DNA of 64,000 nt from Pseudomonas parasichuanensis (GCF_021601385.1 NZ_BQHO01000002.1:124001-188000); one strand, 5' to 3'. Shown: positions 8,416 through 17,889, counted from the first letter of the stretch. The notes: a model not told the origin generated them from the sequence alone. A program made the numbers and translations.

Positions 8416-9585
8416 ATGATGGGCGAATTCGATGCCATCCGACCGTACGACGACGCTGAGGTCCCTGCCGTTCTGGCACGCCTGCTCAGCGACCCGGCAT
8501 TCCTCGATATCCTCACCCACTTCCGCTTCCCGCGCGCGGCGGGCGCTTTCGGCTGGTTGCTCAAACCGCTGATCGCCCGGCGCCTGCGCAAAGAATTCGC
8601 CGGTGTTACCTGCGTCTCGACGCTGCAGGACAAGGTCGAGTACTACGTCGACCGCACCATCGACCGGGCCACCGACGGCGTCACCTATTCCGGCGTCGAG
8701 CAGCTCAAGTCGGGCACCGCCTACCTGTTCCTGGCCAACCACCGCGACATCGTCATGGACCCGGCCTTCGTCAACTACGCGGTCTATCACGCGGGCCTGC
8801 CCACGCCGCGCATCGCCATCGGCGACAACCTGCTGCAGAAGCCATTCGTCAGCGACATGATGCGCCTGAACAAGAGCTTCATCGTGCACCGTTCGATCAG
8901 CGGGCGCCGCGAAAAACTGGCCGCCTACCAGCTGCTGTCGGCCTATATCAACCACTCGATCCGCAACGACGGCGCCTCGATCTGGATCGCCCAGGCCGAA
9001 GGCCGCGCCAAGGACGGTGACGACCGCACCGATTCGGCCATTCTCAAAATGTTCCACATGAGCCGCAAGGACGAGCCGTTCGGCGCGGTGATCCAGAGCC
9101 TGAACCTGATCCCGGTGTCGATCAGCTACGAATACGACCCTTGCGACCAGGCCAAGGCCCGCGAGCTGTACATCCGCGCCACTACCGGCAGCTACAAGAA
9201 GGCCCCGGGCGAGGACGACAACAGCATCGCCCAGGGCATTACCGGCTACAAAGGGCGAGTGCACATCAACTTTGCCCCACCGGTGACCGAGTACCACGAA
9301 GACACCAAGCAGCTGGCACTCGCCATCGACCGGCAGATTCTCGGTGGCTACCGGCTGTTCCCGGTGCACTACCTGGCCTATGCGATGTGGGCAGAGAAAG
9401 ATGCGGCGCTCGAGGTGCCAAGCGCCGAGAAGCTGTTCCCGGCTGACGAGCTGGCCAAGGCCAAGGAAGAATGGCAGCGGCGCCTGGACGCGTGCCCGGT
9501 GGAGCAGCAGCCGTACCTGGTGCAGCAGTATGCAACGCCGGTGCGCAACCAGTATCAGGTGAAGCTGCAGCCCGAATCTGCCTGA
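8416..9585 (+). CDS. 1-acyl-sn-glycerol-3-phosphate acyltransferase-like protein
   Basis: Predicted cytoplasmic or membrane-associated acyltransferase of 389 residues of the PlsC/LPLAT superfamily. The catalytic HxxxxD box is NHRDIVMD near residue 112. A second conserved block, QAEGRAKDGDDR, follows near residue 195. There is no clear transmembrane segment. The open frame extends upstream to 8314, but ATG 8416 (or 8419) follows AAGAGAG and gives the natural N terminus MMGEFDAIRPYDD. The acyl donor and acceptor are not predictable from sequence. Confidence 0.82.
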   Translation: MMGEFDAIRPYDDAEVPAVLARLLSDPAFLDILTHFRFPRAAGAFGWLLKPLIARRLRKEFAGVTCVSTLQDKVEYYVDRTIDRATDGVTYSGVEQLKSGTAYLFLANHRDIVMDPAFVNYAVYHAGLPTPRIAIGDNLLQKPFVSDMMRLNKSFIVHRSISGRREKLAAYQLLSAYINHSIRNDGASIWIAQAEGRAKDGDDRTDSAILKMFHMSRKDEPFGAVIQSLNLIPVSISYEYDPCDQAKARELYIRATTGSYKKAPGEDDNSIAQGITGYKGRVHINFAPPVTEYHEDTKQLALAIDRQILGGYRLFPVHYLAYAMWAEKDAALEVPSAEKLFPADELAKAKEEWQRRLDACPVEQQPYLVQQYATPVRNQYQVKLQPESA

Positions 9586-9624
9586 ACTAGCCGTTGTGAG
9601 AGCAACTGCCTTGCGCAGTTTTTC

Positions 9625-9740
9625 TGTAGGAGCGGCCTTGTGCCGCGAAAGGGCCGCAAAGCGGCCTCAGTTTTCAGCTACGCAACAAAGATCGCCGGGG
9701 CTGCCGTGCAGCCCTTTCGCGACACAAGGCCGCTCCTACA
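9625..9740. repeat. REP pair (inverted TGTAGGAGCGGCC elements)
   Basis: Two REP units face each other: TGTAGGAGCGGCCTTGTGCC at the left and the complement ending GGCCGCTCCTACA at the right. Each has its own GGGCCGC hairpin. It separates the acyltransferase gene from the convergent small membrane protein gene. A further GGGAGC/GCTCCC hairpin follows at about 9757-9787. Confidence 0.85.
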
Positions 9741-9803
9741 ATTGTCGTGCCGTGCGTGTGGGAGCGACGGTTGGCCGCTCCCGCCACGCAGACGGCGACT
9801 TCT

Positions 9804-10064
9804 TCAGATCCAGGTGCTGAACCACGACAGCAACAACGCCATCGCCAGGCATGCAAAACCGAGGATGTAGTAATAACGCGGCACCCGCAGGTCGAAGGCA
9901 TCCACCAGCCCTTCGTCCACCGCCAGGCTTTCACGGGTCATGCTGGCGCGGCGCCGGGCACTGTGCAGCAGCAGCCCGCCAGGGCAGGTTATGAACAGGG
10001 CCAGCAGGTTGATCAGCTTGGCCGGGTGGGCAGCCAGGAAGCCCCAGAGCACTTGCAACGACAT
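9804..10064 (-). CDS. Small two-helix membrane protein, unknown function
   Basis: 86 residues with hydrophobic segments at about 14-34 (KLINLLALFITCPGGLLLHS) and 67-84 (YYILGFACLAMALLLSWF), separated by a polar loop rich in charged residues. No recognisable domain. It is divergent from the 68-residue gene at 10223. Retained because it has a clean start, a coherent membrane topology and sits in an otherwise empty interval. Confidence 0.6.
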   Translation of the reverse strand: MSLQVLWGFLAAHPAKLINLLALFITCPGGLLLHSARRRASMTRESLAVDEGLVDAFDLRVPRYYYILGFACLAMALLLSWFSTWI

Positions 10065-10222
10065 CGCACGACCTCGGTATCACGACAGCAAAGCCCGGCA
10101 TTCTACCCAAGCCGGCCTGCCCTTCCCGCTTTTTGCGACAAAGTGTCACTTAATTTCATCTGTCACACGCTCGTCATCAGGACAGGCCACCCTGTCGGCC
10201 TTTCACCGTAACGGAGCTTGTC

Positions 10223-10429
10223 ATGCTGCACGCCGAAAACCAGGACCGCCTGTACCTCGTTGCCCAGAGCGATGAGCAACAGGCGCTGATCGACAGCTTC
10301 TCGATCAATGTCCAGGACCGCCAGTGGCTGGTCTACTGCGCGCTGGGTGGGCATGTCCATGAAGACTTGCCAGAGGTCGATCTGCAGACCGGCATCAGCC
10401 TGCTGGATTTTCACGTCGAAGCCGCCTGA
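10223..10429 (+). CDS. Small hypothetical protein (68 aa)
   Basis: Soluble, acidic protein with no recognised motif. The start has a good ribosome binding site (ACGGAGC, seven bases upstream), and the reading frame stops just before a strong terminator. Coding potential rests on the ribosome binding site, base composition and position. Function unknown. Confidence 0.6.
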   Translation: MLHAENQDRLYLVAQSDEQQALIDSFSINVQDRQWLVYCALGGHVHEDLPEVDLQTGISLLDFHVEAA

Positions 10430-10471
10430 TACGCGTCGCCTGCTTTGCGGCCTCACCCGCGAAACAGCCAC

Positions 10472-10511
10472 AAAAAAGCCCGCAGCCTGCGTACAGGCTG
10501 CGGGCTTCTTC
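10472..10511. terminator. Bidirectional intrinsic terminator
   Basis: AAGCCCGCAGCCTG and CAGGCTGCGGGCTT form a perfect 14-bp stem around CGTA, flanked by an A-run at the left and T-rich sequence at the right. It lies between the 68-residue gene and the convergent YajG-like gene and can serve both. Confidence 0.9.
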
Positions 10512-10523
10512 ATTACAAATGCC

Positions 10524-11114
10524 TTACTCGCCCAGCACCTGCCCGATGGTCGGGTCCTTGAACAGGCGGGTCAGTGCATCGCTGAGCACATCGCTCACCA
10601 GTTTGGTGTTGGTTTCCTGGTTCGGCGCCATGCCGAAGCGTTGGTCGAGCGAAGCACCGTAGCGGCCGCTGTAGCGGCGGTTGGCGTTCGACACATCCGC
10701 GCGGAAGGTGGCGCCGATGGTGGCCTCGGTCACGTACATCTTGTCCTTGGGCGACTGGTATTTCAGCTCGGCCAGGGTCACGGTCAGCTGCGGTACGTTG
10801 CCAGCGTTGGGCGTCGGGGTGAAGCCCAGCAAGCGCACTGCAGCTTCGGCCTGGGCCTGCAGCTTGGGCACCACATCATTGCCACTGACACTGATGGTGC
10901 TGGTTTCAGGGTACATGCCCCCACGGGTGCCCAGCGATTGCGAGGCCCGGCCGTCGACCACCCTGACCACCACCGGCTGGCCATGGCCGACCGGCGCAAG
11001 TTGCTGAGTGAGCTTGGGTTGCGGGCTGAGTTGTTGCGGGCTGTGGGCACAGCCGGCCAGGCTCAGGCTGGCCACCGCGAACAAACCGACCAACAGACGT
11101 TGCAACATGCGCAT
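10524..11114 (-). CDS. YajG-like lipoprotein
   Basis: Predicted envelope lipoprotein of 196 residues. The signal peptide ends in the lipobox LAGC near residue 22. The conserved N-terminal part of the mature chain (VVVRVVDGRASQSLGTRGG) is the feature by which YajG proteins are recognised. The start at 11114 (MRMLQRLL) has an alternative six bases downstream. The role of YajG is not established. Confidence 0.8.
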   Translation of the reverse strand: MRMLQRLLVGLFAVASLSLAGCAHSPQQLSPQPKLTQQLAPVGHGQPVVVRVVDGRASQSLGTRGGMYPETSTISVSGNDVVPKLQAQAEAAVRLLGFTPTPNAGNVPQLTVTLAELKYQSPKDKMYVTEATIGATFRADVSNANRRYSGRYGASLDQRFGMAPNQETNTKLVSDVLSDALTRLFKDPTIGQVLGE

Positions 11115-11252
11115 TTCTCCAGAAAAAGCGGCAAAGGCCCACAGTATACCCAGCCCGCCACCGGCCAGTCATCGCCCTGTCCCGCTTGTCACAATGGTTT
11201 CATGCCCTCGCCGTTATGCTTGCGCCAGCCCGACCTGACAGGACAATCCGCC

Positions 11253-11486
11253 ATGGCCTCGCTCTGGAACCTGCTTTTCAAACGTCAGCGCCACCTCACT
11301 TACGCCCACCTCGACAGCAATGGCATCTGCCTGGGCTTCAAACAGACGCGCCAGCCGCCAACGGCCGCCGGCTGGGTCCTGGTCAGCGAGGCGCACCTTG
11401 GCTGGCTGGGCCATCCGCTGCCTGCCAGCGCCCGGATTTGCACCCACGCAACCAGCCGTTGGCAGCGCCGCCCCCTCGCTGCCTGA
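11253..11486 (+). CDS. Small hypothetical protein (77 aa)
   Basis: Starts MASLWNLLFKRQRHLTYAHL, basic, with no known motif. The same frame is open far upstream, but ATG 11253 follows ACAGGACA and is the only start that gives a chain not antisense to the YajG-like gene. It is divergent from that gene. Function unknown. Confidence 0.5.
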   Translation: MASLWNLLFKRQRHLTYAHLDSNGICLGFKQTRQPPTAAGWVLVSEAHLGWLGHPLPASARICTHATSRWQRRPLAA

Positions 11487-12092
11487 CAAACGCTGCAATA
11501 AAAACCCATAAAGACCGACCTTTCTGCCCGCGACCTCGCTATAATCTGCCCCCGATTATAAGGACGTCTCCTGATCGGGCCCCGCATTCGCCGACTGACC
11601 CCGGCACCTTCTACGCTTCGCCCACAGAGAGCCTTCCACTCAGGTCTTGCATTGGCTGTCGTGCCTGCTGTTTCCGGCCTTCTGCTGCGCATGAACCTGC
11701 GGGTTGCCATCGTGCAGTCCACTTTTGAGGTTCACGTCTCCAAAAGAGCGTGAAAAAACGGTTTTTCACAACTTCACGAGAGTGTGGCGAGCAATGAACA
11801 GTCTGGCATGTGTAAAAGCAGCAGATCTTTCACAAACAGCCCTGCGCAGACGGCACAAGCGCTCATCCTGGATGGGAGCCTGAGGCCGGCCCGTAACGCA
11901 TGACGGATCACTTGACCATAAGTCGAATTGCCGCACCCGTGGCAAACGGCGTTCAATACCTGAACACCCAAGACTGGTTGGCAGTGTCCGCTGAAGTTGC
12001 AAGAACTGCGAAGAGTCGGACATGGCGATCCTGGCAAACCCAGGGATCCTGTGCTGTCAATTAGGTAGCTGTAGATTGTGGAGACGCGTTAA
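11487..12092. other. 600-base leader/intergenic region upstream of mqo
   Basis: No convincing gene. Visible elements are a TATAAT hexamer at 11540-11545 without a good -35 box, a perfect palindrome GTGAAAAA/TTTTTCAC at 11750-11769 with loop ACGG, and then about 320 bases leading into mqo. Several frames are open over 80-180 codons, but none has a ribosome binding site or recognisable product. It may be a long 5' untranslated region or hold a small RNA. Confidence 0.5.
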
Positions 12093-13598
12093 ATGGCGCA
12101 GAACGAATCGGTTGATGTGGTACTGGTAGGCGCGGGCATCATGAGTGCCACCCTGGCCGTACTGCTCAAGGAGCTCGACCCGACCCTGAAGCTTGAGGTC
12201 GTAGAGGCGATGGACTCCGGAGCCGCGGAGAGTTCCAACCCCTGGAACAACGCCGGTACCGGCCATGCCGGCCTGTGCGAGCTGAATTACACCCCGCAGG
12301 CCGCCGATGGCAGCATCGACATCAAGAAAGCCGTGCACATCAACACCCAGTTCGAGGTTTCGCGCCAGTTCTGGGCCTACCTGAGCAAGAAGGGCAACTT
12401 CGGCTCGCCGCGTGCTTTCATCAACCCGGTTCCGCACCTGAGCTACGTCGAGGGTGACAAGGGTATCGACTTCCTCAAGAAGCGTTTCGAGCTGCTCAAG
12501 CAGCACCACGCCTTCTCGGAGATGGAATACACCGAAGACAAGGCCGTGATGAACGACTGGATGCCGCTGATGATGCCGGGCCGCCCAGCCGACCAGCGCA
12601 TCGCTGCGACCCGCGTGGCCAAAGGCACCGACGTCAACTTCGGCGCCCTGACCAACAAGCTGCTCAAGTTGCTGGGCAACAGCCCGGACACCCAGGTCAA
12701 GTACAGCAAGAAGGTCGTCGGCCTGCGCCGTAACGGCAACGGCTGGACCGTGAGCATCAAGGACGTCAACAGCGGCGGCAGCCGTGAAGTCGACGCCCGC
12801 TTCGTCTTCCTCGGCGCTGGCGGCGCCGCACTGCCCCTGCTGCAAGCCTCCGGCATCCCGGAAAGCAAAGGCTTCGGCGGCTTCCCGGTCAGCGGCCAGT
12901 GGCTGCGTTGCGACAACCCGGAAATCGTCAAGCAGCACCAGGCCAAGGTCTACAGCCAGGCCGCGGTTGGCGCCCCGCCCATGTCGGTACCGCACCTGGA
13001 TACCCGCGTGGTCGATGGCAACACCTCGCTGCTGTTCGGCCCTTACGCCGGCTTCACCACCAAGTTCCTCAAGCATGGCTCGCTGATGGACCTGCCGCTG
13101 TCGGTGCGCATGGGCAACATCGGCCCGATGCTGGCCGTGGCCCGCGACAACATGGACCTGACCAAGTACCTGGTCAGCGAAGTGATGCAGTCGATGGAGC
13201 AACGCCTGGAAGCCCTGCGTCGCTTCTACCCCGAGGCGAAAGCCGAGGACTGGCGCCTGGAAGTGGCCGGCCAGCGCGTGCAGATCATCAAGAAAGACCC
13301 GAAAAAAGGCGGCGTGCTGCAGTTCGGCACCGAACTGGTTTCGGCCGAGGACGGCAGCCTGGCTGCGCTGCTCGGCGCATCGCCAGGCGCTTCGGTGACC
13401 GTGTCGATCATGCTCGAGTTGATCGAGCGCTGCTTCCCCGAGCAGGCGAAGGGTGCCTGGGCTGCCAAGCTCAAGGAAATCTTCCCGGCCCGCGAGAAGG
13501 TCCTGGCGACCGACGCTGCGCTGTACCACAAGATCAGCGCCGACAACGACCTGGCGCTGGACCTGGCGCAGGACAGCCCGGCCAAGCACTACGCCTGA
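12093..13598 (+). CDS. mqo: Malate:quinone oxidoreductase
   Basis: Membrane-associated FAD enzyme of 501 residues that oxidises malate to oxaloacetate and passes electrons to the quinone pool. It is the citric-acid-cycle alternative to NAD malate dehydrogenase in Pseudomonas. The N-terminal dinucleotide fold [17 protein letters not shown] and the family-specific [20 protein letters not shown] near residues 48-67 are intact. The start follows GTGGAGACG. A strong terminator follows. P. putida encodes more than one Mqo; which paralog this is cannot be told without comparison. Confidence 0.95.
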   Translation: MAQNESVDVVLVGAGIMSATLAVLLKELDPTLKLEVVEAMDSGAAESSNPWNNAGTGHAGLCELNYTPQAADGSIDIKKAVHINTQFEVSRQFWAYLSKKGNFGSPRAFINPVPHLSYVEGDKGIDFLKKRFELLKQHHAFSEMEYTEDKAVMNDWMPLMMPGRPADQRIAATRVAKGTDVNFGALTNKLLKLLGNSPDTQVKYSKKVVGLRRNGNGWTVSIKDVNSGGSREVDARFVFLGAGGAALPLLQASGIPESKGFGGFPVSGQWLRCDNPEIVKQHQAKVYSQAAVGAPPMSVPHLDTRVVDGNTSLLFGPYAGFTTKFLKHGSLMDLPLSVRMGNIGPMLAVARDNMDLTKYLVSEVMQSMEQRLEALRRFYPEAKAEDWRLEVAGQRVQIIKKDPKKGGVLQFGTELVSAEDGSLAALLGASPGASVTVSIMLELIERCFPEQAKGAWAAKLKEIFPAREKVLATDAALYHKISADNDLALDLAQDSPAKHYA

Positions 13599-13613
13599 AC
13601 CGGCTGAAACGAA

Positions 13614-13638
13614 AAAACGCCCCTCGGGGCGTTTTTTT
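13614..13638 (+). terminator. mqo intrinsic terminator
   Basis: AACGCCCC and GGGGCGTT form an 8-bp stem with a two-base loop, followed by seven T residues, 15 bases after the mqo stop. Confidence 0.92.
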
Positions 13639-13667
13639 GTGCCTGGACCGCCAGGCCTGCATCGCCC

Positions 13668-13784
13668 TGTAGGAGCGGCCTCGTGCCGCGAAAGGGCCGC
13701 ATCGCGGCCCCGGCGATTTTTGCAATAATGCCGAGAACCTGGGGCCGCTTCGCAGCCCTTTCGCGGCAAAAGGCCGCTCCTACA
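13668..13784. repeat. REP pair (inverted TGTAGGAGCGGCC elements)
   Basis: Same arrangement as at 9625-9740: left unit TGTAGGAGCGGCCTCGTGCC, right unit ending GGCCGCTCCTACA, with GGGCCGC/GCGGCCC hairpins inside. Located between mqo and a convergent gene. Confidence 0.85.
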
Positions 13785-13806
13785 GGATCATTGCCAACAA
13801 GCTTTT

Positions 13807-14100
13807 TCAGCCGCGGGCGTTGTCGATGATTTCGATGTACTCAGGGGCATTGCGCTGGTCGGCGATCACCTCGACGAAGGTCTTGCCGTGCTCGTCCTTG
13901 CCATCCAGGTCATACCCGGCCTCGAGGAAGAAACCGACATAACGCTCGAAGTCGTCGATGCGCAGGCCGCGGTAGCCCTTGATCAGCTTGTGGTGCGACG
14001 GCGAGGTGAGGCCATCGGCCGGCTCGAACTGCAGGAAGCTCTTGATGTACTCGTCGCTGATTTCGTCACCAATCACCTGTTTCTTGTCTTTACGCATCAA
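13807..14100 (-). CDS. PA4642-family conserved protein
   Basis: 97 residues beginning MMRKDKKQVIGDEISDEYIKS. Soluble, rich in charged residues, with GYRGLRIDDFERYVGFFLEAG in the middle, which I recognise from the small pseudomonad PA4642 family. There is no catalytic motif or signal peptide. An alternative start is three bases downstream. Function unknown. Confidence 0.75.
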   Translation of the reverse strand: MMRKDKKQVIGDEISDEYIKSFLQFEPADGLTSPSHHKLIKGYRGLRIDDFERYVGFFLEAGYDLDGKDEHGKTFVEVIADQRNAPEYIEIIDNARG

Positions 14101-14167
14101 GGACTCCCACTGGACTGTCTAGGACATTTTCGAAGGCCGGCAGTGTACCGCCCTGCACCTGCGGGCC

Positions 14168-14638
14168 TCAACGCGTACGTACGGTCCCAGTGTGCAGATC
14201 GGCCCAGACATGGCCGTTGCCGTAAGTGAGGAACTGCACGTAAAGGGTCTCGTTGCGCAGCAGGTCCATGATCACCCGATAATCGGCCATCGGGTAATTG
14301 AGGGTCAGGGTGCGGCGCTTGTCGTCATAAGCCGGCTTTTTCAGGCTCTTGCCGCCCTCGCCGTCGAAGTTGATCAGCACCTCGCCGATGGTCGAGCCCT
14401 TGCTCAAGGGTTTGCCCTTAAGGCGCATCTGCAACGAAGAGGTGATCGGGATGGGTTGCTGGTCGGACTGGCGCTGGGTGCCCACCACCACCGAATAGTC
14501 GGTGACCTGCAGCAGCTGCTGGCTGGTCGGTGCTTCCTGGCGCAGGGCGAGGTCGTCGGGGGGCAGGAACTGGCTGTGCAGCGGGGCAGCAGATAGCGGC
14601 AGGCTCACCGCCAGCAGGAGAGGGACGAACGCACGCAT
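14168..14638 (-). CDS. Periplasmic protein of unknown function
   Basis: 156 residues with a clear Sec signal peptide (MRAFVPLLLAVSLPLSAAPL, cleavage near residue 18). The start at 14638 is chosen because AAGGAGCC lies just upstream; the frame is open to 14665. The mature chain looks beta-rich with no known domain. It is divergent from nothing and follows the wbuC gene on the same strand after 79 bases. Confidence 0.7.
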   Translation of the reverse strand: MRAFVPLLLAVSLPLSAAPLHSQFLPPDDLALRQEAPTSQQLLQVTDYSVVVGTQRQSDQQPIPITSSLQMRLKGKPLSKGSTIGEVLINFDGEGGKSLKKPAYDDKRRTLTLNYPMADYRVIMDLLRNETLYVQFLTYGNGHVWADLHTGTVRTR

Positions 14639-14717
14639 GAGAGGCTCCTTGGCATGAAAGAGCACTCTAGCATGGTCTGTTTGGCCGTAGCGGCCTGCTC
14701 AGCGAGGCCGCCTGCGC

Positions 14718-15191
14718 TCAGTCGAACTGCGCGCGCATCCAGGCCTGGTACTCGGCCACGCCGGCCTCGCCTTCGCGCGGTGCCCAGTGGGCAAGCTCGC
14801 CCTCGCCCACCGGGCGGTAAGGGCCGGCCTTGCACTCGAACAGCATGCTGTCGGCTTGCAGCACCACCAACCCGTGGTAGGTCCCTGGCGCCAGATCGAC
14901 ACCCAGGCACTCGCCGCCGGCCTCCATGACACGCTTGTCGGTGACCGCACCCTGCTCGTCGAAGATCAACAGGCCGATGCGCCCTTTAAGCACGATCAAC
15001 GCCTCGGCCTTGTCCGCGCTCAGGTGCCGGTGAGGCGGAATGTAGGTATCCGGCTGCAAGCCTATGGCCAGGCGGTGGCAGGGGTCTTCCATCTCATGGA
15101 AGTTATGGTGCTGACGGCCACGCGGGTTGGCCGCTGACTGTGCTGCCAGCCCGGCGAACAACGACTGATCGATAAACGCGGGCTGGCGCAT
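14718..15191 (-). CDS. WbuC-family cupin metalloprotein
   Basis: 157 residues with a cupin barrel. The metal-binding histidines are visible in YIPPHRHLSADKAEALIVLKG, and a later His lies in GTYHGLVVL. WbuC proteins are associated with O-antigen loci, but many genomes carry isolated copies of unknown role. Its start is two bases after the stop of hpt, so it is almost certainly co-transcribed with hpt. The substrate is unknown. Confidence 0.82.
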   Translation of the reverse strand: MRQPAFIDQSLFAGLAAQSAANPRGRQHHNFHEMEDPCHRLAIGLQPDTYIPPHRHLSADKAEALIVLKGRIGLLIFDEQGAVTDKRVMEAGGECLGVDLAPGTYHGLVVLQADSMLFECKAGPYRPVGEGELAHWAPREGEAGVAEYQAWMRAQFD

Positions 15192-15193
15192 GA

Positions 15194-15751
15194 TTACAAG
15201 CCCTTGACGGCGAAGATGCCGTTGGCGTTGCGCCAGTAGCCCTTGTAGTCCATGCCATAGCCGAAGATGTAGCGGTCGACGCACGGCAGGCCGACGTAGT
15301 TGGCTTTCAGGTCCGGGCTGGCCTTGCGGTCGTGATCCTTGTCGATCAGCACGGCGGTGTGCACCGAGCGGGCGCCGGCATGCTTGCAGAACTCGATGAT
15401 GGCGCTGAGGGTGTGGCCTTCATCGAGGATGTCATCGACGATCAGCACATCACGGTCAATGAACGACACCTCGGGCTTGGCTTTCCAGAACAGCTCACCG
15501 CCGCTGGTCTGGTTGCGGTAGCGGGTGGCGTGCAGGTACGAGGCTTCCAACGGGAACTGCAGGTGGGTGAGCAGCTTGCCGGCGAAGATCAGGCCACCGT
15601 TCATCACGCAGAAGACCACCGGGTTCTTGTCGTGCAGGTCCTTGCAGATCTGTTTGCCGACCTCGGCGATGGCGGCCTCGACCTCGGCTTCGTTGTACAG
15701 GCAATCAGCCTCGTGCATCACTTGACGGATATGCTCGAGATCGGCGGACAT
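15194..15751 (-). CDS. hpt: Hypoxanthine-guanine phosphoribosyltransferase
   Basis: Purine salvage enzyme of 185 residues that converts hypoxanthine and guanine plus PRPP to IMP and GMP in the cytoplasm. The PRPP-binding loop VLIVDDILDEGHTL lies near residues 100-113, and the purine-specificity region VDRYIFGYGMDYKGYWRN is at the C terminus. The frame is open 80 codons upstream, but MSADLEHIRQ at 15751 is the family-type start. It is divergent from upp, so purine and pyrimidine salvage genes share an upstream region. Confidence 0.93.
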   Translation of the reverse strand: MSADLEHIRQVMHEADCLYNEAEVEAAIAEVGKQICKDLHDKNPVVFCVMNGGLIFAGKLLTHLQFPLEASYLHATRYRNQTSGGELFWKAKPEVSFIDRDVLIVDDILDEGHTLSAIIEFCKHAGARSVHTAVLIDKDHDRKASPDLKANYVGLPCVDRYIFGYGMDYKGYWRNANGIFAVKGL

Positions 15752-15914
15752 GGCGCTCTCCAGGGGGTGCGTTTTGGAAAAGCGGGCAAAGGTACGCATC
15801 CGCTCGTCCCAGATCAAGCCTTTATGGACTAACGTGCACAATGACCGCACGACAGTCAGGACTGAATAGATTAATCTAGCGCGGTTTTTTTGCCCGCCTT
15901 CCGGAGCCCCCCCT

Positions 15915-16553
15915 ATGCCTACTCGTGAGATCCGCCATCCGCTGATCCGCCATAAGCTCGGCCTCATGCGCCGCGCCGATATCAGCACCAAGAATTTTCG
16001 CGAACTCGCCCAGGAAGTCGGCGCGCTGTTGACTTATGAAGCCACCCAGGACCTGCCACTCGAGACCTACGAGATCGACGGCTGGTGCGGCAAGGTGCAG
16101 GTCGAGAAAATCGCCGGCAAGAAGATCACCGTCGTGCCTATTTTGCGTGCCGGCATCGGCATGCTCGACGGCGTGCTCAGCCTGATCCCCGGCGCCAAGG
16201 TCAGTGCGGTGGGCGTTGCCCGCAACGAGGAAACCCTCGAAGCGCACACCTACCTTGAAAAGCTCGCGCCGGACATCAACCAGCGCCTGGCGCTGATCAT
16301 CGACCCGATGCTCGCCACCGGCGGCTCGATGGTCGCCACCATCGACCTGCTGAAGAAAGCCGGCTGCAAAGAGATCCGCGCCATGGTGCTGGTCGCGGCG
16401 CCCGAAGGCATCGAAGTGGTGGAGAAAGCCCACCCCGATGTGAAGATCTACACCGCCTCGATCGACCAGCGCCTGAACGAACACGGCTACATCGTCCCCG
16501 GCCTGGGCGATGCCGGTGACAAGATCTTCGGCACCAAGCAGAAGGACGCCTGA
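15915..16553 (+). CDS. upp: Uracil phosphoribosyltransferase
   Basis: Pyrimidine salvage enzyme of 212 residues making UMP from uracil and PRPP. The PRPP-binding segment [18 protein letters not shown] lies near residues 127-144, and the uracil-binding end [18 protein letters not shown] is intact. The start follows CCGGAGC. The next gene, the uracil permease, begins two bases after the stop, forming the classical uptake-plus-salvage operon. Confidence 0.95.
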   Translation: MPTREIRHPLIRHKLGLMRRADISTKNFRELAQEVGALLTYEATQDLPLETYEIDGWCGKVQVEKIAGKKITVVPILRAGIGMLDGVLSLIPGAKVSAVGVARNEETLEAHTYLEKLAPDINQRLALIIDPMLATGGSMVATIDLLKKAGCKEIRAMVLVAAPEGIEVVEKAHPDVKIYTASIDQRLNEHGYIVPGLGDAGDKIFGTKQKDA

Positions 16554-16555
16554 CC

Positions 16556-17830
16556 ATGCAGGACGGCTTCAACGACCCGCTCTGGCGCCAGGTCGTCTCG
16601 GGCGCGCAGATGCTCTTCGTGGCATTCGGCGCGCTGGTGCTGATGCCGCTGATCACCGGCCTCGACCCTAACGTCGCGCTGTTCACCGCCGGTATCGGCA
16701 CCTTGCTGTTCCAGCTGGTGACCGGCCGCCAGGTCCCGGTGTTTCTGGCGTCGAGCTTTGCCTTCATCACCCCGATCATCCTCGCCAAGGGCCAGTTCGG
16801 CCTGGCCGAGACCATGGGCGGCGTGATGGCCGCAGGCTTCGTCTACACCTTCATGGGCCTGATGGTGAAGGTCAAGGGCACCGGTTTCATCGACCGCATG
16901 CTGCCGCCGGTAGTCATTGGCCCGGTGATCATCTCCATCGGCCTGGCCATGGCGCCGATCGCCGCCAACATGGCCATGGGCAAGGGTGGTGACGGCGCTG
17001 CGCTGATGCCATACAAGACCGCGATGATGATCTCCATGCCGGCGCTGCTGACCACGTTGATCGTGGCGGTGTTCGGCAAGGGCATCTTCCGCCTGGTACC
17101 GATCATCTCCGGCGTGCTGGTGGGCTTTGCCCTGTCGTTCGCCTTTGGCGTGGTCGACACCGCCAAGATCGCTGCGGCCCCTTGGCTGGAACTGCCGAAC
17201 TTTACCGCCCCGGCCTTCAACTGGCAGGCCATCCTGTTCATCGTTCCAGTCGCCCTGGCGCCAGCGATCGAACACATTGGCGGGGTGATCGCCGTCGGCA
17301 GCGTGACCGGCCGTGACTACCTGAAGAAACCCGGCCTGCACCGCACCCTGCTGGGTGACGGCCTGGCGACCACCGCCGCCGGCCTGTTCGGTGGCCCGCC
17401 CAACACCACCTACGCCGAAGTGACCGGCGCGGTGATGCTGACCAAGAACTACAACCCGAAGATCATGACCTGGGCGGCGGTTTTCGCCATCACCCTGGCC
17501 TTCATCGGCAAGTTCGGCGCACTGCTGCAAAGCATCCCGGTACCGGTGATGGGTGGCATCCTCTGCCTGCTGTTCGGTTCGATCGCGGCGGTGGGCATGA
17601 ACACCATGATCCGCCACAAGATCGACCTGGCCGAAGCGCGCAACCTGGTGATCGTGTCGGTGACCCTGGTGTTCGGCATCGGCGGCGTACTGATCGGCAG
17701 CGGCGACGGCCCGGATGACTGGGGCCTGAAGGGCATCGCCCTGTGCGCCATTGTGGCCATTGCCCTGAACCTGATTTTGCCGGGCAACGATGGCTGGAAA
17801 CACAAGAAGCTGGATGATCAGTTGCCTTAG
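16556..17830 (+). CDS. uraA: Uracil permease (NCS2/UraA family)
   Basis: Inner-membrane proton symporter of 424 residues for uracil, with about 14 hydrophobic segments. It shows the family's conserved TM8 and TM10 regions, ALAPAIEHIGGVIAVG and GLFGGPPNTTYAEVTGAV. It is cotranscribed with upp (two-base gap). The neighbouring salvage enzyme makes uracil the most likely substrate over xanthine or urate. Confidence 0.92.
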   Translation: MQDGFNDPLWRQVVSGAQMLFVAFGALVLMPLITGLDPNVALFTAGIGTLLFQLVTGRQVPVFLASSFAFITPIILAKGQFGLAETMGGVMAAGFVYTFMGLMVKVKGTGFIDRMLPPVVIGPVIISIGLAMAPIAANMAMGKGGDGAALMPYKTAMMISMPALLTTLIVAVFGKGIFRLVPIISGVLVGFALSFAFGVVDTAKIAAAPWLELPNFTAPAFNWQAILFIVPVALAPAIEHIGGVIAVGSVTGRDYLKKPGLHRTLLGDGLATTAAGLFGGPPNTTYAEVTGAVMLTKNYNPKIMTWAAVFAITLAFIGKFGALLQSIPVPVMGGILCLLFGSIAAVGMNTMIRHKIDLAEARNLVIVSVTLVFGIGGVLIGSGDGPDDWGLKGIALCAIVAIALNLILPGNDGWKHKKLDDQLP

Positions 17831-17846
17831 GCATCACTGATTCCCT

Positions 17847-17865
17847 GGGGCTGCAAAGCAGCCCC
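17847..17865. terminator. GGGGCTGC hairpin between uraA and hemH
   Basis: GGGGCTGC, AAA, GCAGCCCC forms a perfect 8-bp stem between the convergent uraA and hemH genes. There is no strong T-run, so termination is inferred from position. Confidence 0.55.
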
Positions 17866-17889
17866 TCTATTCAAAGACAAACAGGTTTC

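Noticed and set aside
10308-11486. 392-codon plus-strand open frame
   Set aside because: Most is antisense to the YajG-like gene. Only the last 77 codons, after the ATG at 11253 with a ribosome binding site, are kept.
11186-11728. 180-codon open frame in the mqo leader
   Set aside because: Overlaps the 77-residue gene in another frame, is compositionally skewed, and has no motif or ribosome binding site support.
12057-13769. 570-codon minus-strand open frame across mqo
   Set aside because: Antisense to mqo and extends into a REP element; no motif.
9625-13784. REP pairs as a CRISPR array
   Set aside because: Each locus has only two inverted units with no regular spacing or unique spacers of constant length; no cas genes are in the window.
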